From NCBI RefSeq assembly GCF_013283665.1, contig NZ_JABEKU010000001.1:868001-932000 (forward strand): a stretch of 64,000 nt of DNA. The letters run 5' to 3'. A program made the position numbers and the translations under genes. The stretch is from Ensifer sesbaniae. GTDB taxonomy: Bacteria; Pseudomonadota; Alphaproteobacteria; Rhizobiales; Rhizobiaceae. The notes beneath the pieces were generated by a model, which was given only the letters and a program-made list of their open reading frames with translations, ran no database searches and was not told the origin of the DNA. This document shows positions 1-7,970 of the stretch, piece by piece; within the stretch, counting starts at the first letter, position 1; every line of letters starts with the position of its first letter.

Positions 1-572
1 AGTCGGCTTCGTTCTCCGGCGAAAACTGGGTCTACAACGACGCCAACAACACCGCTGCCACCAAGTCGATCGTCGGTTCGTTCAACCGTGACGCCCAGGG
101 CAACGTCAGCCTGACGACGCTGCAGTTCGACACGAACAAGAGCTCGCTGATCGAAGTCAACGCTTCCGGCTCCTACGTCACGAACGGCACGGGTCTGCTG
201 TCCAGCAACATGGAGTACAAGGACGCAACCGGCTCGACGGTGACGGCTACCTACAGCGTCCTGACCATGGACATCACCAACATGACGACCGGTGATCTGG
301 CCGGAGCCATCTCGGGCGTTGACGCAACGCTCTTGCAGATGACCGACGCTGCCGCCGACCTCGGTGCGCTCAACAGCCGCGTCGAACTGCAGAAGAATTT
401 CGTTGAGGACCTCTCGGACTCGATCGAGAAGGGCATCGGCAAGCTCGTCGACGCCGACATGAACGAAGAGTCGACCCGTCTGAAGGCTCTGCAGACGCAG
501 CAGCAGCTCGGCATCCAGGCGCTCACGATCGCCAACTCGAACTCGCAGAACATCCTGTCGCTGTTCCGTTAA
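1..572 (+). CDS. Flagellin, 5' end outside the window
   Basis: C-terminal part of a flagellin filament subunit, secreted by the flagellar type III apparatus. The reading frame begins at base 3 with residues SASFSGENW and ends with the typical flagellin C-terminal helix (LGIQALTIANSNSQNILSLFR). These 572 bases are identical to 1233-1804 of the next gene, so the two proteins have the same C-terminal 189 residues. The N-terminal half lies upstream of the window. If the S. meliloti order flaA-flaB-flaD-flaC holds this would be flaA, but the paralogue letter cannot be set from sequence alone. Confidence 0.93.
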   Translation, partial: SASFSGENWVYNDANNTAATKSIVGSFNRDAQGNVSLTTLQFDTNKSSLIEVNASGSYVTNGTGLLSSNMEYKDATGSTVTATYSVLTMDITNMTTGDLAGAISGVDATLLQMTDAAADLGALNSRVELQKNFVEDLSDSIEKGIGKLVDADMNEESTRLKALQTQQQLGIQALTIANSNSQNILSLFR

Positions 573-622
573 TCAAGGCCAGACGGCGCGGGTTTCGGCC
601 CGCACCCGACTGCAGAAAATCG

Positions 623-653
623 AAACCGCGCTTCCAAAGAGGCGCGGTTTTTT
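623..653 (+). terminator. Rho-independent terminator after flagellin 1
   Basis: Perfect 9-bp stem AAACCGCGC (623-631) / GCGCGGTTT (642-650) with a 10-base loop and a run of T. It lies 51 bases after the stop codon, so the first flagellin is probably transcribed as a separate unit. Confidence 0.85.
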
Positions 654-777
654 GTCGTGCATCTATCGGATGCTGGAACGTTGGGAAAATAATCGCGGCG
701 TCTTAGGCCGGCGTTAACCACAATGGTGTTTGCTGTGTCCATCGAAGGAGCGGGTTAACCAACGATATTAACCGGTT

Positions 778-862
778 AACAGGCATGAAGCTGACCGCTG
801 CTTCCCGGTAGCTCCCGGAATGTCCCTTTTCACGAGTATTGCCAACAAGGGGCACTCAGCCA
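778..862 (+). promoter_or_regulatory. Conserved flagellin leader of flagellin 2
   Basis: Bases 778-828 match 1992-2042 upstream of flagellin 3 with a single mismatch although the surrounding intergenic DNA differs more. The block contains a possible imperfect hairpin built on TTCCCGG and CCGGAA around 801-820, then the shared tail GGGGCACTCAGCCA directly before the ATG. GTTAAC-like repeats precede it (754-779). It is either core promoter or 5' untranslated leader. A role as target of FlbT, which in Caulobacter acts on flagellin mRNA leaders, is inference. Confidence 0.5.
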
Positions 863-1804
863 ATGACCAGCATCATGACGAACACCGCCGCAATGGCCGC
901 GCTTCAGACCCTGCGTTCGATCAACTCGCAGATGGAAACCACCCAGGACCGCATTTCGTCGGGCCTGCGCGTCGGTAGCGCCGCCGACAACGCCGCTTAC
1001 TGGTCGATCGCAACCACCATGCGTTCGGACAACAAGGCTCTCTCGACCGTTCAGGACGCCCTCGGCCTCGGCGCTGCCAAGACCGACGTTGCCTACACGG
1101 CCATGGAAAACTCCAAGGACGTTGTCGACGAGATCAAGAAGAAGCTGGTTGCCGCCAGCGAGCCGGGCGTCGACAAGAGCAAGATCCAGAAGGAAATCAA
1201 GGAGCTGCAGAATCAGCTCATCAGCATTGCTAAGTCGGCTTCGTTCTCCGGCGAAAACTGGGTCTACAACGACGCCAACAACACCGCTGCCACCAAGTCG
1301 ATCGTCGGTTCGTTCAACCGTGACGCCCAGGGCAACGTCAGCCTGACGACGCTGCAGTTCGACACGAACAAGAGCTCGCTGATCGAAGTCAACGCTTCCG
1401 GCTCCTACGTCACGAACGGCACGGGTCTGCTGTCCAGCAACATGGAGTACAAGGACGCAACCGGCTCGACGGTGACGGCTACCTACAGCGTCCTGACCAT
1501 GGACATCACCAACATGACGACCGGTGATCTGGCCGGAGCCATCTCGGGCGTTGACGCAACGCTCTTGCAGATGACCGACGCTGCCGCCGACCTCGGTGCG
1601 CTCAACAGCCGCGTCGAACTGCAGAAGAATTTCGTTGAGGACCTCTCGGACTCGATCGAGAAGGGCATCGGCAAGCTCGTCGACGCCGACATGAACGAAG
1701 AGTCGACCCGTCTGAAGGCTCTGCAGACGCAGCAGCAGCTCGGCATCCAGGCGCTCACGATCGCCAACTCGAACTCGCAGAACATCCTGTCGCTGTTCCG
1801 TTAA
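863..1804 (+). CDS. Flagellin 2
   Basis: Complete flagellin of 313 residues. The start was set at ATG 863 (MTSIMTNTAAMAALQTL), because this N terminus is shared by flagellins 3 and 4; an upstream in-frame TTG at 839 is only the leader read through. Conserved N-terminal (about residues 1-140, NAAYWSIATTMRSDN) and C-terminal (about 235-313) helical domains pack in the filament core; the middle is short, as in many rhizobial flagellins. Identical to flagellin 3 for the first 184 codons and to flagellin 1 over the C-terminal 189 residues. Flanked by its own leader and terminator. By order it could be flaB. Confidence 0.96.
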   Translation: MTSIMTNTAAMAALQTLRSINSQMETTQDRISSGLRVGSAADNAAYWSIATTMRSDNKALSTVQDALGLGAAKTDVAYTAMENSKDVVDEIKKKLVAASEPGVDKSKIQKEIKELQNQLISIAKSASFSGENWVYNDANNTAATKSIVGSFNRDAQGNVSLTTLQFDTNKSSLIEVNASGSYVTNGTGLLSSNMEYKDATGSTVTATYSVLTMDITNMTTGDLAGAISGVDATLLQMTDAAADLGALNSRVELQKNFVEDLSDSIEKGIGKLVDADMNEESTRLKALQTQQQLGIQALTIANSNSQNILSLFR

Positions 1805-1854
1805 TCAAGGCCAGGCGGCGCGGGTTTCGGCCCGCGCCCGACCGCAGCAAATCG

Positions 1855-1888
1855 AAACCGCGCTTCGCAGGAGGCGCGGTTTCCTTTT
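1855..1888 (+). terminator. Rho-independent terminator after flagellin 2
   Basis: Stem AAACCGCGC (1855-1863) / GCGCGGTTT (1874-1882) followed by a T-rich stretch. The stem is the same as that after flagellin 1 but the loop differs, as expected for a duplicated and partly diverged intergenic region. Confidence 0.8.
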
Positions 1889-1991
1889 GGTCGAATCCGG
1901 CAGCTTCTATCGAAATATCGGCTCCGCTTCAGTCTTTGTTAACCACGATGGTGTTTTCTGTGGCCAACGAAACGGCGGGTTAATGAACGTT

Positions 1992-2077
1992 AACAGGCAT
2001 GAGGCTGACCGCTGCTTCCCGGTAGCTCCCGGAATGTCCCTTCCATTCCAAATCAGCCAACAAGGGGCACTCAGCCA
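1992..2077 (+). promoter_or_regulatory. Conserved flagellin leader of flagellin 3
   Basis: Same 51-base block as upstream of flagellin 2 (one mismatch), with the possible TTCCCGG/CCGGAA hairpin near 2015-2034 and the same GGGGCACTCAGCCA before the ATG. GTTAA repeats at about 1978-1993 precede it. Promoter or mRNA leader function is inferred from conservation only. Confidence 0.5.
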
Positions 2078-3019
2078 ATGACCAGCATCATGACGAACAC
2101 CGCCGCAATGGCCGCGCTTCAGACCCTGCGTTCGATCAACTCGCAGATGGAAACCACCCAGGACCGCATTTCGTCGGGCCTGCGCGTCGGTAGCGCCGCC
2201 GACAACGCCGCTTACTGGTCGATCGCAACCACCATGCGTTCGGACAACAAGGCTCTCTCGACCGTTCAGGACGCCCTCGGCCTCGGCGCTGCCAAGACCG
2301 ACGTTGCCTACACGGCCATGGAAAACTCCAAGGACGTTGTCGACGAGATCAAGAAGAAGCTGGTTGCCGCCAGCGAGCCGGGCGTCGACAAGAGCAAGAT
2401 CCAGAAGGAAATCAAGGAGCTGCAGAATCAGCTCATCAGCATTGCTAAGTCGGCTTCGTTCTCCGGCGAAAACTGGGTCTACAACGACGCCAACAACACC
2501 GCTGCCACCAAGTCGATCGTCGGTTCGTTCAACCGTGACGCCCAGGGCAACGTCAGCCTGACGACGCTGCAGTTCGACACGAACAAGAGCTCGCTGATCG
2601 AAGTCAACGCTTCCGGCTCCTACGTCACGACCGGAACGGGTCTGCTGTCCAGCTACATGGAGTACAAGGACGCAACCGGCTCGACGGTCACGGCTGCCTA
2701 CAGCGTCCTGACGATGGACATCACCAACATGACCATGGGCGCTCTTGCCGAAGCCATCTCCGGCGTCGACGCAACGCTCCTGCAGATGACCGACGCTGCC
2801 GCCGACCTCGGTGCGCTTAACAGCCGTGTCGAGTTGCAGCAGAACTTCGTTCAGGACCTCTCGGACTCGATCGAGAAGGGCGTGGGCCGCCTCGTCGACG
2901 CCGACATGAACGAAGAGTCGACCCGCCTGAAGGCTCTGCAGACGCAGCAGCAGCTCGGCATCCAGGCGCTCACGATCGCCAACACCAACTCGCAGAACAT
3001 CCTGTCGCTGTTCCGCTAA
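2078..3019 (+). CDS. Flagellin 3
   Basis: Complete 313-residue flagellin. The first 553 bases are identical to flagellin 2; the rest differs at about ten codons, for example TMGALAE in place of TTGDLAG, VELQQNFVQD in place of VELQKNFVED and IANTNS in place of IANSNS. Standard flagellin N- and C-terminal core helices are present. Its own leader lies upstream and a strong terminator downstream. By order it could be flaD of the S. meliloti nomenclature, but the sequence alone does not decide this. Confidence 0.96.
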   Translation: MTSIMTNTAAMAALQTLRSINSQMETTQDRISSGLRVGSAADNAAYWSIATTMRSDNKALSTVQDALGLGAAKTDVAYTAMENSKDVVDEIKKKLVAASEPGVDKSKIQKEIKELQNQLISIAKSASFSGENWVYNDANNTAATKSIVGSFNRDAQGNVSLTTLQFDTNKSSLIEVNASGSYVTTGTGLLSSYMEYKDATGSTVTAAYSVLTMDITNMTMGALAEAISGVDATLLQMTDAAADLGALNSRVELQQNFVQDLSDSIEKGVGRLVDADMNEESTRLKALQTQQQLGIQALTIANTNSQNILSLFR

Positions 3020-3077
3020 GCGAACGCCAGGGAAAGTCGGGCGACCTTCGCCCCTCTCCTCGCACACAGCGCAAAAG

Positions 3078-3109
3078 GCCGCACAGCCATCGGGGCTGTG
3101 CGGCTTTTT
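3078..3109 (+). terminator. Rho-independent terminator after flagellin 3
   Basis: Perfect 11-bp stem GCCGCACAGCC (3078-3088) / GGCTGTGCGGC (3094-3104), 5-base loop, then TTTTT. Textbook intrinsic terminator. Confidence 0.93.
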
Positions 3110-3375
3110 CGTTTCGCGTTCCCGCTTTCCAGGCGCATTTGCGGATGGTGCGATCCGCTTTAACTCTTCATCCGTATTTCCTTATTTTCGTTCACCTTCG
3201 TTACCAAGTCACTAACGGCATTAACCATTTGTTAACCATGCAATCATTACATATTGGTTAAGAGCGAAGGGTCGCCTCCAGGGCAAAACAGGGGCGATTC
3301 GCATGATGCCAGTCCCATCGCTGCCGGTTCTGCACTCCGGAATGTCTTCAGAAATTCATTCCGGGCAGGTGACCA
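3110..3375 (+). promoter_or_regulatory. Promoter and leader region of flagellin 4
   Basis: Gene-free stretch before flagellin 4. It contains AT-rich GTTAAC-type repeats (about 3218-3262), like those before flagellins 2 and 3, and a leader with CTGCCGG and CTCCGGAATGTC (about 3321-3346), which matches the CTCCCGGAATGTC of the other two leaders and can again pair CCGG with CCGG. The rest shows no gene. Promoter position is inferred. Confidence 0.45.
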
Positions 3376-4338
3376 ATGACCAGCATCATGACCAATACCG
3401 CCGCCATGGCGGCGCTTCAGACCTTGCGTTCCATCAATACCGATATGGCCGAGGTCCAGGACCGGATTTCCTCCGGCTACCGCGTGCAGACCGCCGCGGA
3501 CAATGCCGCCTACTGGTCGATCGCCACCACCATGCGGTCCGACAATGCCGCGCTGTCGACCGTCGAAGACGCACTCGGCCTCGGTGCAGCCAAGATCGAT
3601 ACGGCCTACGCGGCGATGAATTCGTCGATCGACGTCGTCAGCGAGATCAAGCGCAAGCTGGTTGCCGCGCGCGAGCCGGGCGTTGACAAGCTTAAGATCG
3701 ATAAGGAAATCACCGAACTCAAGAACCAGCTCCTGGCTGCGGCTCAGTCCGCATCCTTCTCGAGCGAGAACTGGCTCTACAACGCGAATGCCGCCTCCGT
3801 CGGCACCAAGTCGATCGTTGCGTCGTTCAACCGTGATGCGAACGGCAACGTGTCCGTCACGACCCTCGACTTCGACACCGCACAATCCATGCTGATCGAC
3901 ACGGCCAATGCCAGCCGTGGCCTCCTGACCAGAAGCTATGATGCTGCCCTGCTGACCTCGCCGGCCGGAACAACGGGCGTCAGAATCTTCCATCTGATTG
4001 GCCCAACCACGGGAACGTCGGATGAAATCAAGCTGACGTCGTCGACCACCGACGCCGAGATGGACGACATGATCCGCGTCGTCGACCACATCCTCGGCCA
4101 GTTGACGGATGCCGGCTCCACGCTCGGCGCCATCACCAAGCGCATCGACATGCAGGAAAGCTTCATCGCCAACCTCATGGATACGATCGACAAGGGTGTC
4201 GGCCGTCTGGTCGACGCGGACATGAACGAGGAATCGACGCGGTTGAAGGCCCTGCAGACGCAGCAGCAACTCGGCATCCAGGCGCTCTCGATCGCCAACA
4301 CGAATTCCGAGAACATCCTGCGCCTGTTCCAGCAGTAA
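3376..4338 (+). CDS. Flagellin 4
   Basis: Complete 320-residue flagellin, clearly diverged from the other three but with the same MTSIMTNTAAMAALQTLRS start and LGIQALSIANTNSENILRLF end. The variable middle (about residues 175-235) is different and contains the whole length difference. This is the last of the flagellin row; in S. meliloti the corresponding position is flaC, upstream of the motB operon. In related rhizobia one flagellin is usually principal and the others secondary; which is which cannot be told here. Confidence 0.96.
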   Translation: MTSIMTNTAAMAALQTLRSINTDMAEVQDRISSGYRVQTAADNAAYWSIATTMRSDNAALSTVEDALGLGAAKIDTAYAAMNSSIDVVSEIKRKLVAAREPGVDKLKIDKEITELKNQLLAAAQSASFSSENWLYNANAASVGTKSIVASFNRDANGNVSVTTLDFDTAQSMLIDTANASRGLLTRSYDAALLTSPAGTTGVRIFHLIGPTTGTSDEIKLTSSTTDAEMDDMIRVVDHILGQLTDAGSTLGAITKRIDMQESFIANLMDTIDKGVGRLVDADMNEESTRLKALQTQQQLGIQALSIANTNSENILRLFQQ

Positions 4339-4780
4339 GGCGCATCCGTGGACCGGCTGCGACTGACGGATCCACCAAACTGCTTCTGTCACCCGAAGCT
4401 TGGTGACGGCAAAAATTGAGTTCTGCCACGTCGTCGGTCACGGCACCCGGTGGAAACGGTTGGACCGCGCTAATTGCCCTGGCGCGGTCCAACACATTCA
4501 TTTTCGCACAAGTTTGACCGAATAGCCTTCTCTCGCAGTCCTGTCGGATGACTGCCGGCCAAAATGAATCTTGCGCCGCCGCCTGCGTCGGATCGCTCCG
4601 GGGACCATGTGTCCGGAACTCGCCGATGTACGTCAAGAATGTTGGGTTCTCCGTATCCGCGGCCGGACCCGAGGGAGACATGTCAGCAGTGCCAGCAGCA
4701 ATGGAAGTCCGCGCCAGTAGGTGCCGCCTCGCGATCAGACGGGCATTGTCGCATCGCTGTGCTGCCGCGAGTGATCGGTC
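4339..4780 (+). other. 442-base region between flagellin 4 and the mot operon
   Basis: No convincing gene. It holds a perfect 11-bp inverted repeat, TTGGACCGCGC (4460-4470) / GCGCGGTCCAA (4482-4492), probably the end of flagellin 4 transcripts although no strong T-run follows, and a weaker GTCACC (4388-4393) / GGTGAC (4402-4407) hairpin. The remainder (about 4500-4780) presumably carries the promoter of the downstream mot-fliK operon; no consensus box could be assigned. Confidence 0.4.
4460..4492 (+). terminator. Possible terminator hairpin after flagellin 4
   Basis: Perfect 11-bp stem with an 11-base loop, 122 bases after the flagellin 4 stop. It lacks a clear U-tract (the following bases are CACATTCATTTT), so the terminator call is tentative; it could act as an mRNA-stabilising 3' hairpin. 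Confidence 0.5.
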
Positions 4781-5434
4781 ATGAGTGCGATGCTCTCCCG
4801 TTACCTCAAGGATTTCAGCGCGCCGAAGGTCGAGCTGTCGCTGATGCCTCCGAAGTATTTTCCTGACCTGGATAGCGACTATGCCGATGGCGATCGCCCC
4901 GGCGCGAGGCCATCCATGCCGGAGATCGACATTGACGCGGAGCGCCGACGGGCCTTCGCAGAGGGCCGCGCCGAGGCGACGGCCGAACTTGTGTTCGAAC
5001 ATGAGCGCCAGATTGCCGACCTGCAGGCGGCCCATGCGGCTGAACTCGCGGCATTGACCCAGCGCCTCGAAGTGGAAACGGCCAGTCGCCTCGCCGAGCG
5101 TTTTGCCGACATGGCCGACAGTCTGGTCAGGGCGCTCGGAGATCAGACCGCCCGGGTCCTGGCGCCGGTCATGGAGGACGCCCTCCTGCAGCGCGCCGTC
5201 GCCGACATGGCGCAGATGATGAAGCAGGGCCTGGAGGCCGGCGAAGGTTGCACCCTCGTCGTCAAGGGCCCGACCCCACTCTTCGAGGCGCTGAAGCGCC
5301 AGCTCGGGGAGGGCATGCCGTTGTTCCGCCACGTCGAAACCGATGACATCGATCTCGCTGTCGAAATGGACGGTACGATCCTGGTGACGCGCATGGCCGC
5401 CTGGGCCGATACTGTCCGGAAAGTTCTCGCATGA
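4781..5434 (+). CDS. FliH-like flagellar protein of unknown function, first gene of the mot operon
   Basis: 217 residues, no signal peptide. N-terminal about 60 residues are Pro/Asp-rich and probably disordered; residues about 60-115 form an Ala/Glu-rich coiled coil (RAFAEGRAEATAELVFEHERQIADLQAAH-type pattern in shorter pieces); the C terminus has EAGEGCTLVVKGP and DIDLAVEMDGTIL followed by an amphipathic helix. This order resembles FliH/HrpE, the stator of the flagellar export ATPase FliI, and no other FliH is in the window. The stop codon overlaps the motB ATG (ATGA), showing translational coupling. The homologue position in S. meliloti is an unnamed gene before motB. The FliH call is an inference from architecture. 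Confidence 0.55.
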   Translation: MSAMLSRYLKDFSAPKVELSLMPPKYFPDLDSDYADGDRPGARPSMPEIDIDAERRRAFAEGRAEATAELVFEHERQIADLQAAHAAELAALTQRLEVETASRLAERFADMADSLVRALGDQTARVLAPVMEDALLQRAVADMAQMMKQGLEAGEGCTLVVKGPTPLFEALKRQLGEGMPLFRHVETDDIDLAVEMDGTILVTRMAAWADTVRKVLA

Positions 5435-6663
5435 GCGACGAAAACCATCACAACGGCAAGCATGAGATCATCATCGTCAAGCGTCACAACGGCGGCCATG
5501 ACGGGCATCACGGCGGCGCGTGGAAGATTGCCTATGCCGACTTCATGACGGCAATGATGGCCTTCTTCCTCGTCATGTGGCTGATCAACGCGGCCAATGA
5601 GGAAACGAAGGCGGCGATCGCCTCCTATTTCAATCCGGTGCAATTGACCGACCAGAAGCCTGCCGAGCGCGGCCTGAAGGATCCGGCGAAGGACGCGCAG
5701 GGCGAGGAGACGCAGCAGCGCTCCAAGGTCGATGGCGAGCAGGAAAAGTCCGGCGGGTCGGCCAAGACCGGCGACCAGTTGACGGCGACCTCGGGCGAAG
5801 AAACCAAGTATTCCGACGCCGACTTCTTCGAGAACCCCTATTCGGTGCTCTCCGAAATCGCCCGCGAGGTCGGCCAGCAGGCCAATATCAGCGTCAAGGG
5901 CGAGGGCGGCGCGGCGCAATCCGGGCCGGCAACCGGAGCCGACGGCGGCGAAGCCTATCGTGATCCGTTCGATCCGGACTTCTGGACCAAGCAGGTCGAG
6001 GTGTCGGACGCGGGCAATACGACCAAGAGCGACGTCGAACTCGCCGCTGCGAAGGCGATGCAGGCGGGTGGCGCGCCGGCGGTCGACAAGACCGAGAGTG
6101 AAAAACAGGCCGAGCAGGCGAAGGCTGACGGCACCGGCAAAACGGCCGAGAGCGATGCCGGCGACAAGCCGAAGACCGAGACCGCCGAGGCGAACGCTGA
6201 GAAGCAGGCCGAAGAACTTCAGGCCGAGCTCAAGAAAGAGCTTGCCGGCGAGGCCGGGCAACTGGCGGAAGGCCTGGTCGTAACCCCGGCCGAGGGCGGC
6301 CTCATGGTTACGATCAGCGAGCGCACGGATGCGCAGATGTTCGCCGTCGGTTCGGCCGTGCCGCAGAAGGAACTGGTGCTGGCGATGGAAAAGATCGGCC
6401 ATCTGCTCGCCGAGCGCCCGGGTGCCGTCGCGATCCGCGGCCACACCGACGGTCGCCCGTTCAAGGACGGCACCTATGACAACTGGCGGCTCTCCGCTGC
6501 GCGCGCCCAAAGTGCCTATTACATGCTCGTTCGCGGCGGTCTGAAGGAAGACCGCGTCAGCCAGATCAGCGGCTTTGCCGACCGGCGGCTGCAGATCCCC
6601 GGTGACCCTTATGCCCCGGGCAACCGGCGCATCGAGATCCTGCTGCAATCGGCTCCGGGTTAA
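5431..6663 (+). CDS. motB: Flagellar motor stator protein MotB
   Basis: 410 residues. A His-rich cytoplasmic N terminus is followed by the single transmembrane helix containing the proton-binding aspartate (Asp37 in WKIAYADFMTAMMAF). A long, charged periplasmic linker rich in Ala/Glu/Lys (about 70-285) precedes the OmpA-like peptidoglycan-binding domain (about 285-405, GHTDGRPFKDGTYDNWRLS, RRIEI). The linker is much longer than in E. coli MotB (308 residues), as known for rhizobial MotB. It starts inside the previous gene and is followed after 5 bases by motC, whose product is the periplasmic partner of MotB in S. meliloti. Confidence 0.95.
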   Translation: MSDENHHNGKHEIIIVKRHNGGHDGHHGGAWKIAYADFMTAMMAFFLVMWLINAANEETKAAIASYFNPVQLTDQKPAERGLKDPAKDAQGEETQQRSKVDGEQEKSGGSAKTGDQLTATSGEETKYSDADFFENPYSVLSEIAREVGQQANISVKGEGGAAQSGPATGADGGEAYRDPFDPDFWTKQVEVSDAGNTTKSDVELAAAKAMQAGGAPAVDKTESEKQAEQAKADGTGKTAESDAGDKPKTETAEANAEKQAEELQAELKKELAGEAGQLAEGLVVTPAEGGLMVTISERTDAQMFAVGSAVPQKELVLAMEKIGHLLAERPGAVAIRGHTDGRPFKDGTYDNWRLSAARAQSAYYMLVRGGLKEDRVSQISGFADRRLQIPGDPYAPGNRRIEILLQSAPG

Positions 6664-6668
6664 ACACG

Positions 6669-7970
6669 ATGCTGAGACGCCTGCGATCGATCCTGATGAC
6701 CTGCTGCGTGCTGGCGACCCCGTTTGCAATTGGGACCGCACGCGCGAACGATATCGAGGAACTCGCGCCCTTCAAGATGATCCGGTCGCTGCAATATGTG
6801 CAGGACTCCGTGGTGCTCGGCGATCACTCCGCGATCGAGATGCAGCGTTTCATGCTCGGCGCGATCGACAAGCGGCTGCGCGCCGCCGACCCGTCGGTAT
6901 TTCGTGATCCGCGCAACGTCGATGCGGCTCTTGTCTATGCGATGAGCGGCGGTAATCCGGAGACGCTGAAATACCTTTCGGATCATGACGTGGCCGGCAA
7001 TTTCGATTCCCGCGTCACCGATGCGCTGCGGCAATATCTGAACGGCAAAGGCGGGCTGATCGTCGAGAACCTGTCAAAGGCCGCTCCTGAATATCGAAGC
7101 GCCCGCATCGGTCCGTATCTCTATCTCATTCTTGGCAATGCGACGTCGCAGCAGGATCCGATTGCGGCGATGAAATATTACGACTGGGCGCGCTTGACGG
7201 CTCCGGGCACGATCATCGAGGAGGCGGCCTTGCGCCGCTCCGTGTTCCTTGCGGTGCAGGCCAACGCGCCGGACAAGGGCTTCCACTACGCGCTGACCTA
7301 TGCGCGCCGCTACCTGACGTCTCCCTATGCCAGCCAGTTCGCCGACGTCTTCGTCGAGCTTGCCGTCGCGCATTTCGACGGCGAGGCCCAGGGACGGATT
7401 TCCGAGATCCTCGACTTCATGGACGCGCCGCGCCAGCGCGAGGTCTATCTGCGTGTCGCCCGTCGCGCGGCGATCGCCGGCAAGCAGGCCCTGGCGAAGC
7501 TGGCTTCCGAGCGGGCCGAAGCGCTCGGGGCGGACGGGGCAGCGCAACCGAAAGTGCTTGCCGGTTTTTATGCCGGACTGGCGTCCGTTCCCTCGAATGA
7601 TGTTTTTGCCGCAACGGCAAGCATAGCGGCAATACCGGACGCGGAGCTTTCGCCACGCGACCGCGCGCTGCGTGACGCTGCAAAGGCGATTGCAGATGCG
7701 GTGGTGCGGCCACCGGATGCCGAAAGCCTCGCGCAAGCGTTTGCGTCTAAACCCGATAGACCGATCGAAGCCGATGGCTCGGAAACGGGCGAGGAGACCG
7801 GCAGCGGCCTGAGCCCCTTCGGCAATGCGCCGCTCCCGGTGGCGGCAACCGAAAGGGCGGCGGAAGTCGACGCCGGTGCGGCCGGCGATCCCGAACACGA
7901 CGGGTTCGTGGTGAAGGGGAGGTCAAAGATCGAAGAGATCGATGCCCTTCTGAAGGGAGAAGGGAAATGA
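6669..7970 (+). CDS. motC: Periplasmic motility protein MotC
   Basis: 433 residues with a clear signal peptide (cleavage probably after ATPFAIGTARA, about residue 26). The rest is a helical periplasmic protein with a low-complexity C-terminal tail. In S. meliloti MotC is a chaperone-like partner that binds MotB in the periplasm and is needed for swimming; the position between motB and fliK and the size fit. It begins 5 bases after the motB stop and its TGA overlaps the fliK start (ATGA), so motB-motC-fliK are translated as one unit. Confidence 0.92.
   Translation: MLRRLRSILMTCCVLATPFAIGTARANDIEELAPFKMIRSLQYVQDSVVLGDHSAIEMQRFMLGAIDKRLRAADPSVFRDPRNVDAALVYAMSGGNPETLKYLSDHDVAGNFDSRVTDALRQYLNGKGGLIVENLSKAAPEYRSARIGPYLYLILGNATSQQDPIAAMKYYDWARLTAPGTIIEEAALRRSVFLAVQANAPDKGFHYALTYARRYLTSPYASQFADVFVELAVAHFDGEAQGRISEILDFMDAPRQREVYLRVARRAAIAGKQALAKLASERAEALGADGAAQPKVLAGFYAGLASVPSNDVFAATASIAAIPDAELSPRDRALRDAAKAIADAVVRPPDAESLAQAFASKPDRPIEADGSETGEETGSGLSPFGNAPLPVAATERAAEVDAGAAGDPEHDGFVVKGRSKIEEIDALLKGEGK

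Larger units (their letters stand above)
1..2630 (+). repeat. Tandem flagellin duplication with perfectly identical blocks
   Basis: Bases 1-572 equal 1233-1804 exactly (offset 1232), covering the 3' half of flagellins 1 and 2. Bases 863-1415 equal 2078-2630 exactly (offset 1215), covering the 5' half of flagellins 2 and 3. Flagellin 2 is therefore a mosaic that shares its head with the gene after it and its tail with the gene before it. The intergenic regions are similar but have diverged by substitutions and small indels. This is the pattern expected from recent duplication and gene conversion. Confidence 0.92.

Noticed and set aside
1907-3067. Long open frame of 386 codons on the minus strand across flagellin 3
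   Set aside because: It is exactly antisense to a flagellin, has no domain, and arises from GC-rich third positions.
4548-4866. Small plus-strand frames in the gap after flagellin 4
   Set aside because: No RBS, no plausible domain, and they overlap the start of the FliH-like gene in another frame.
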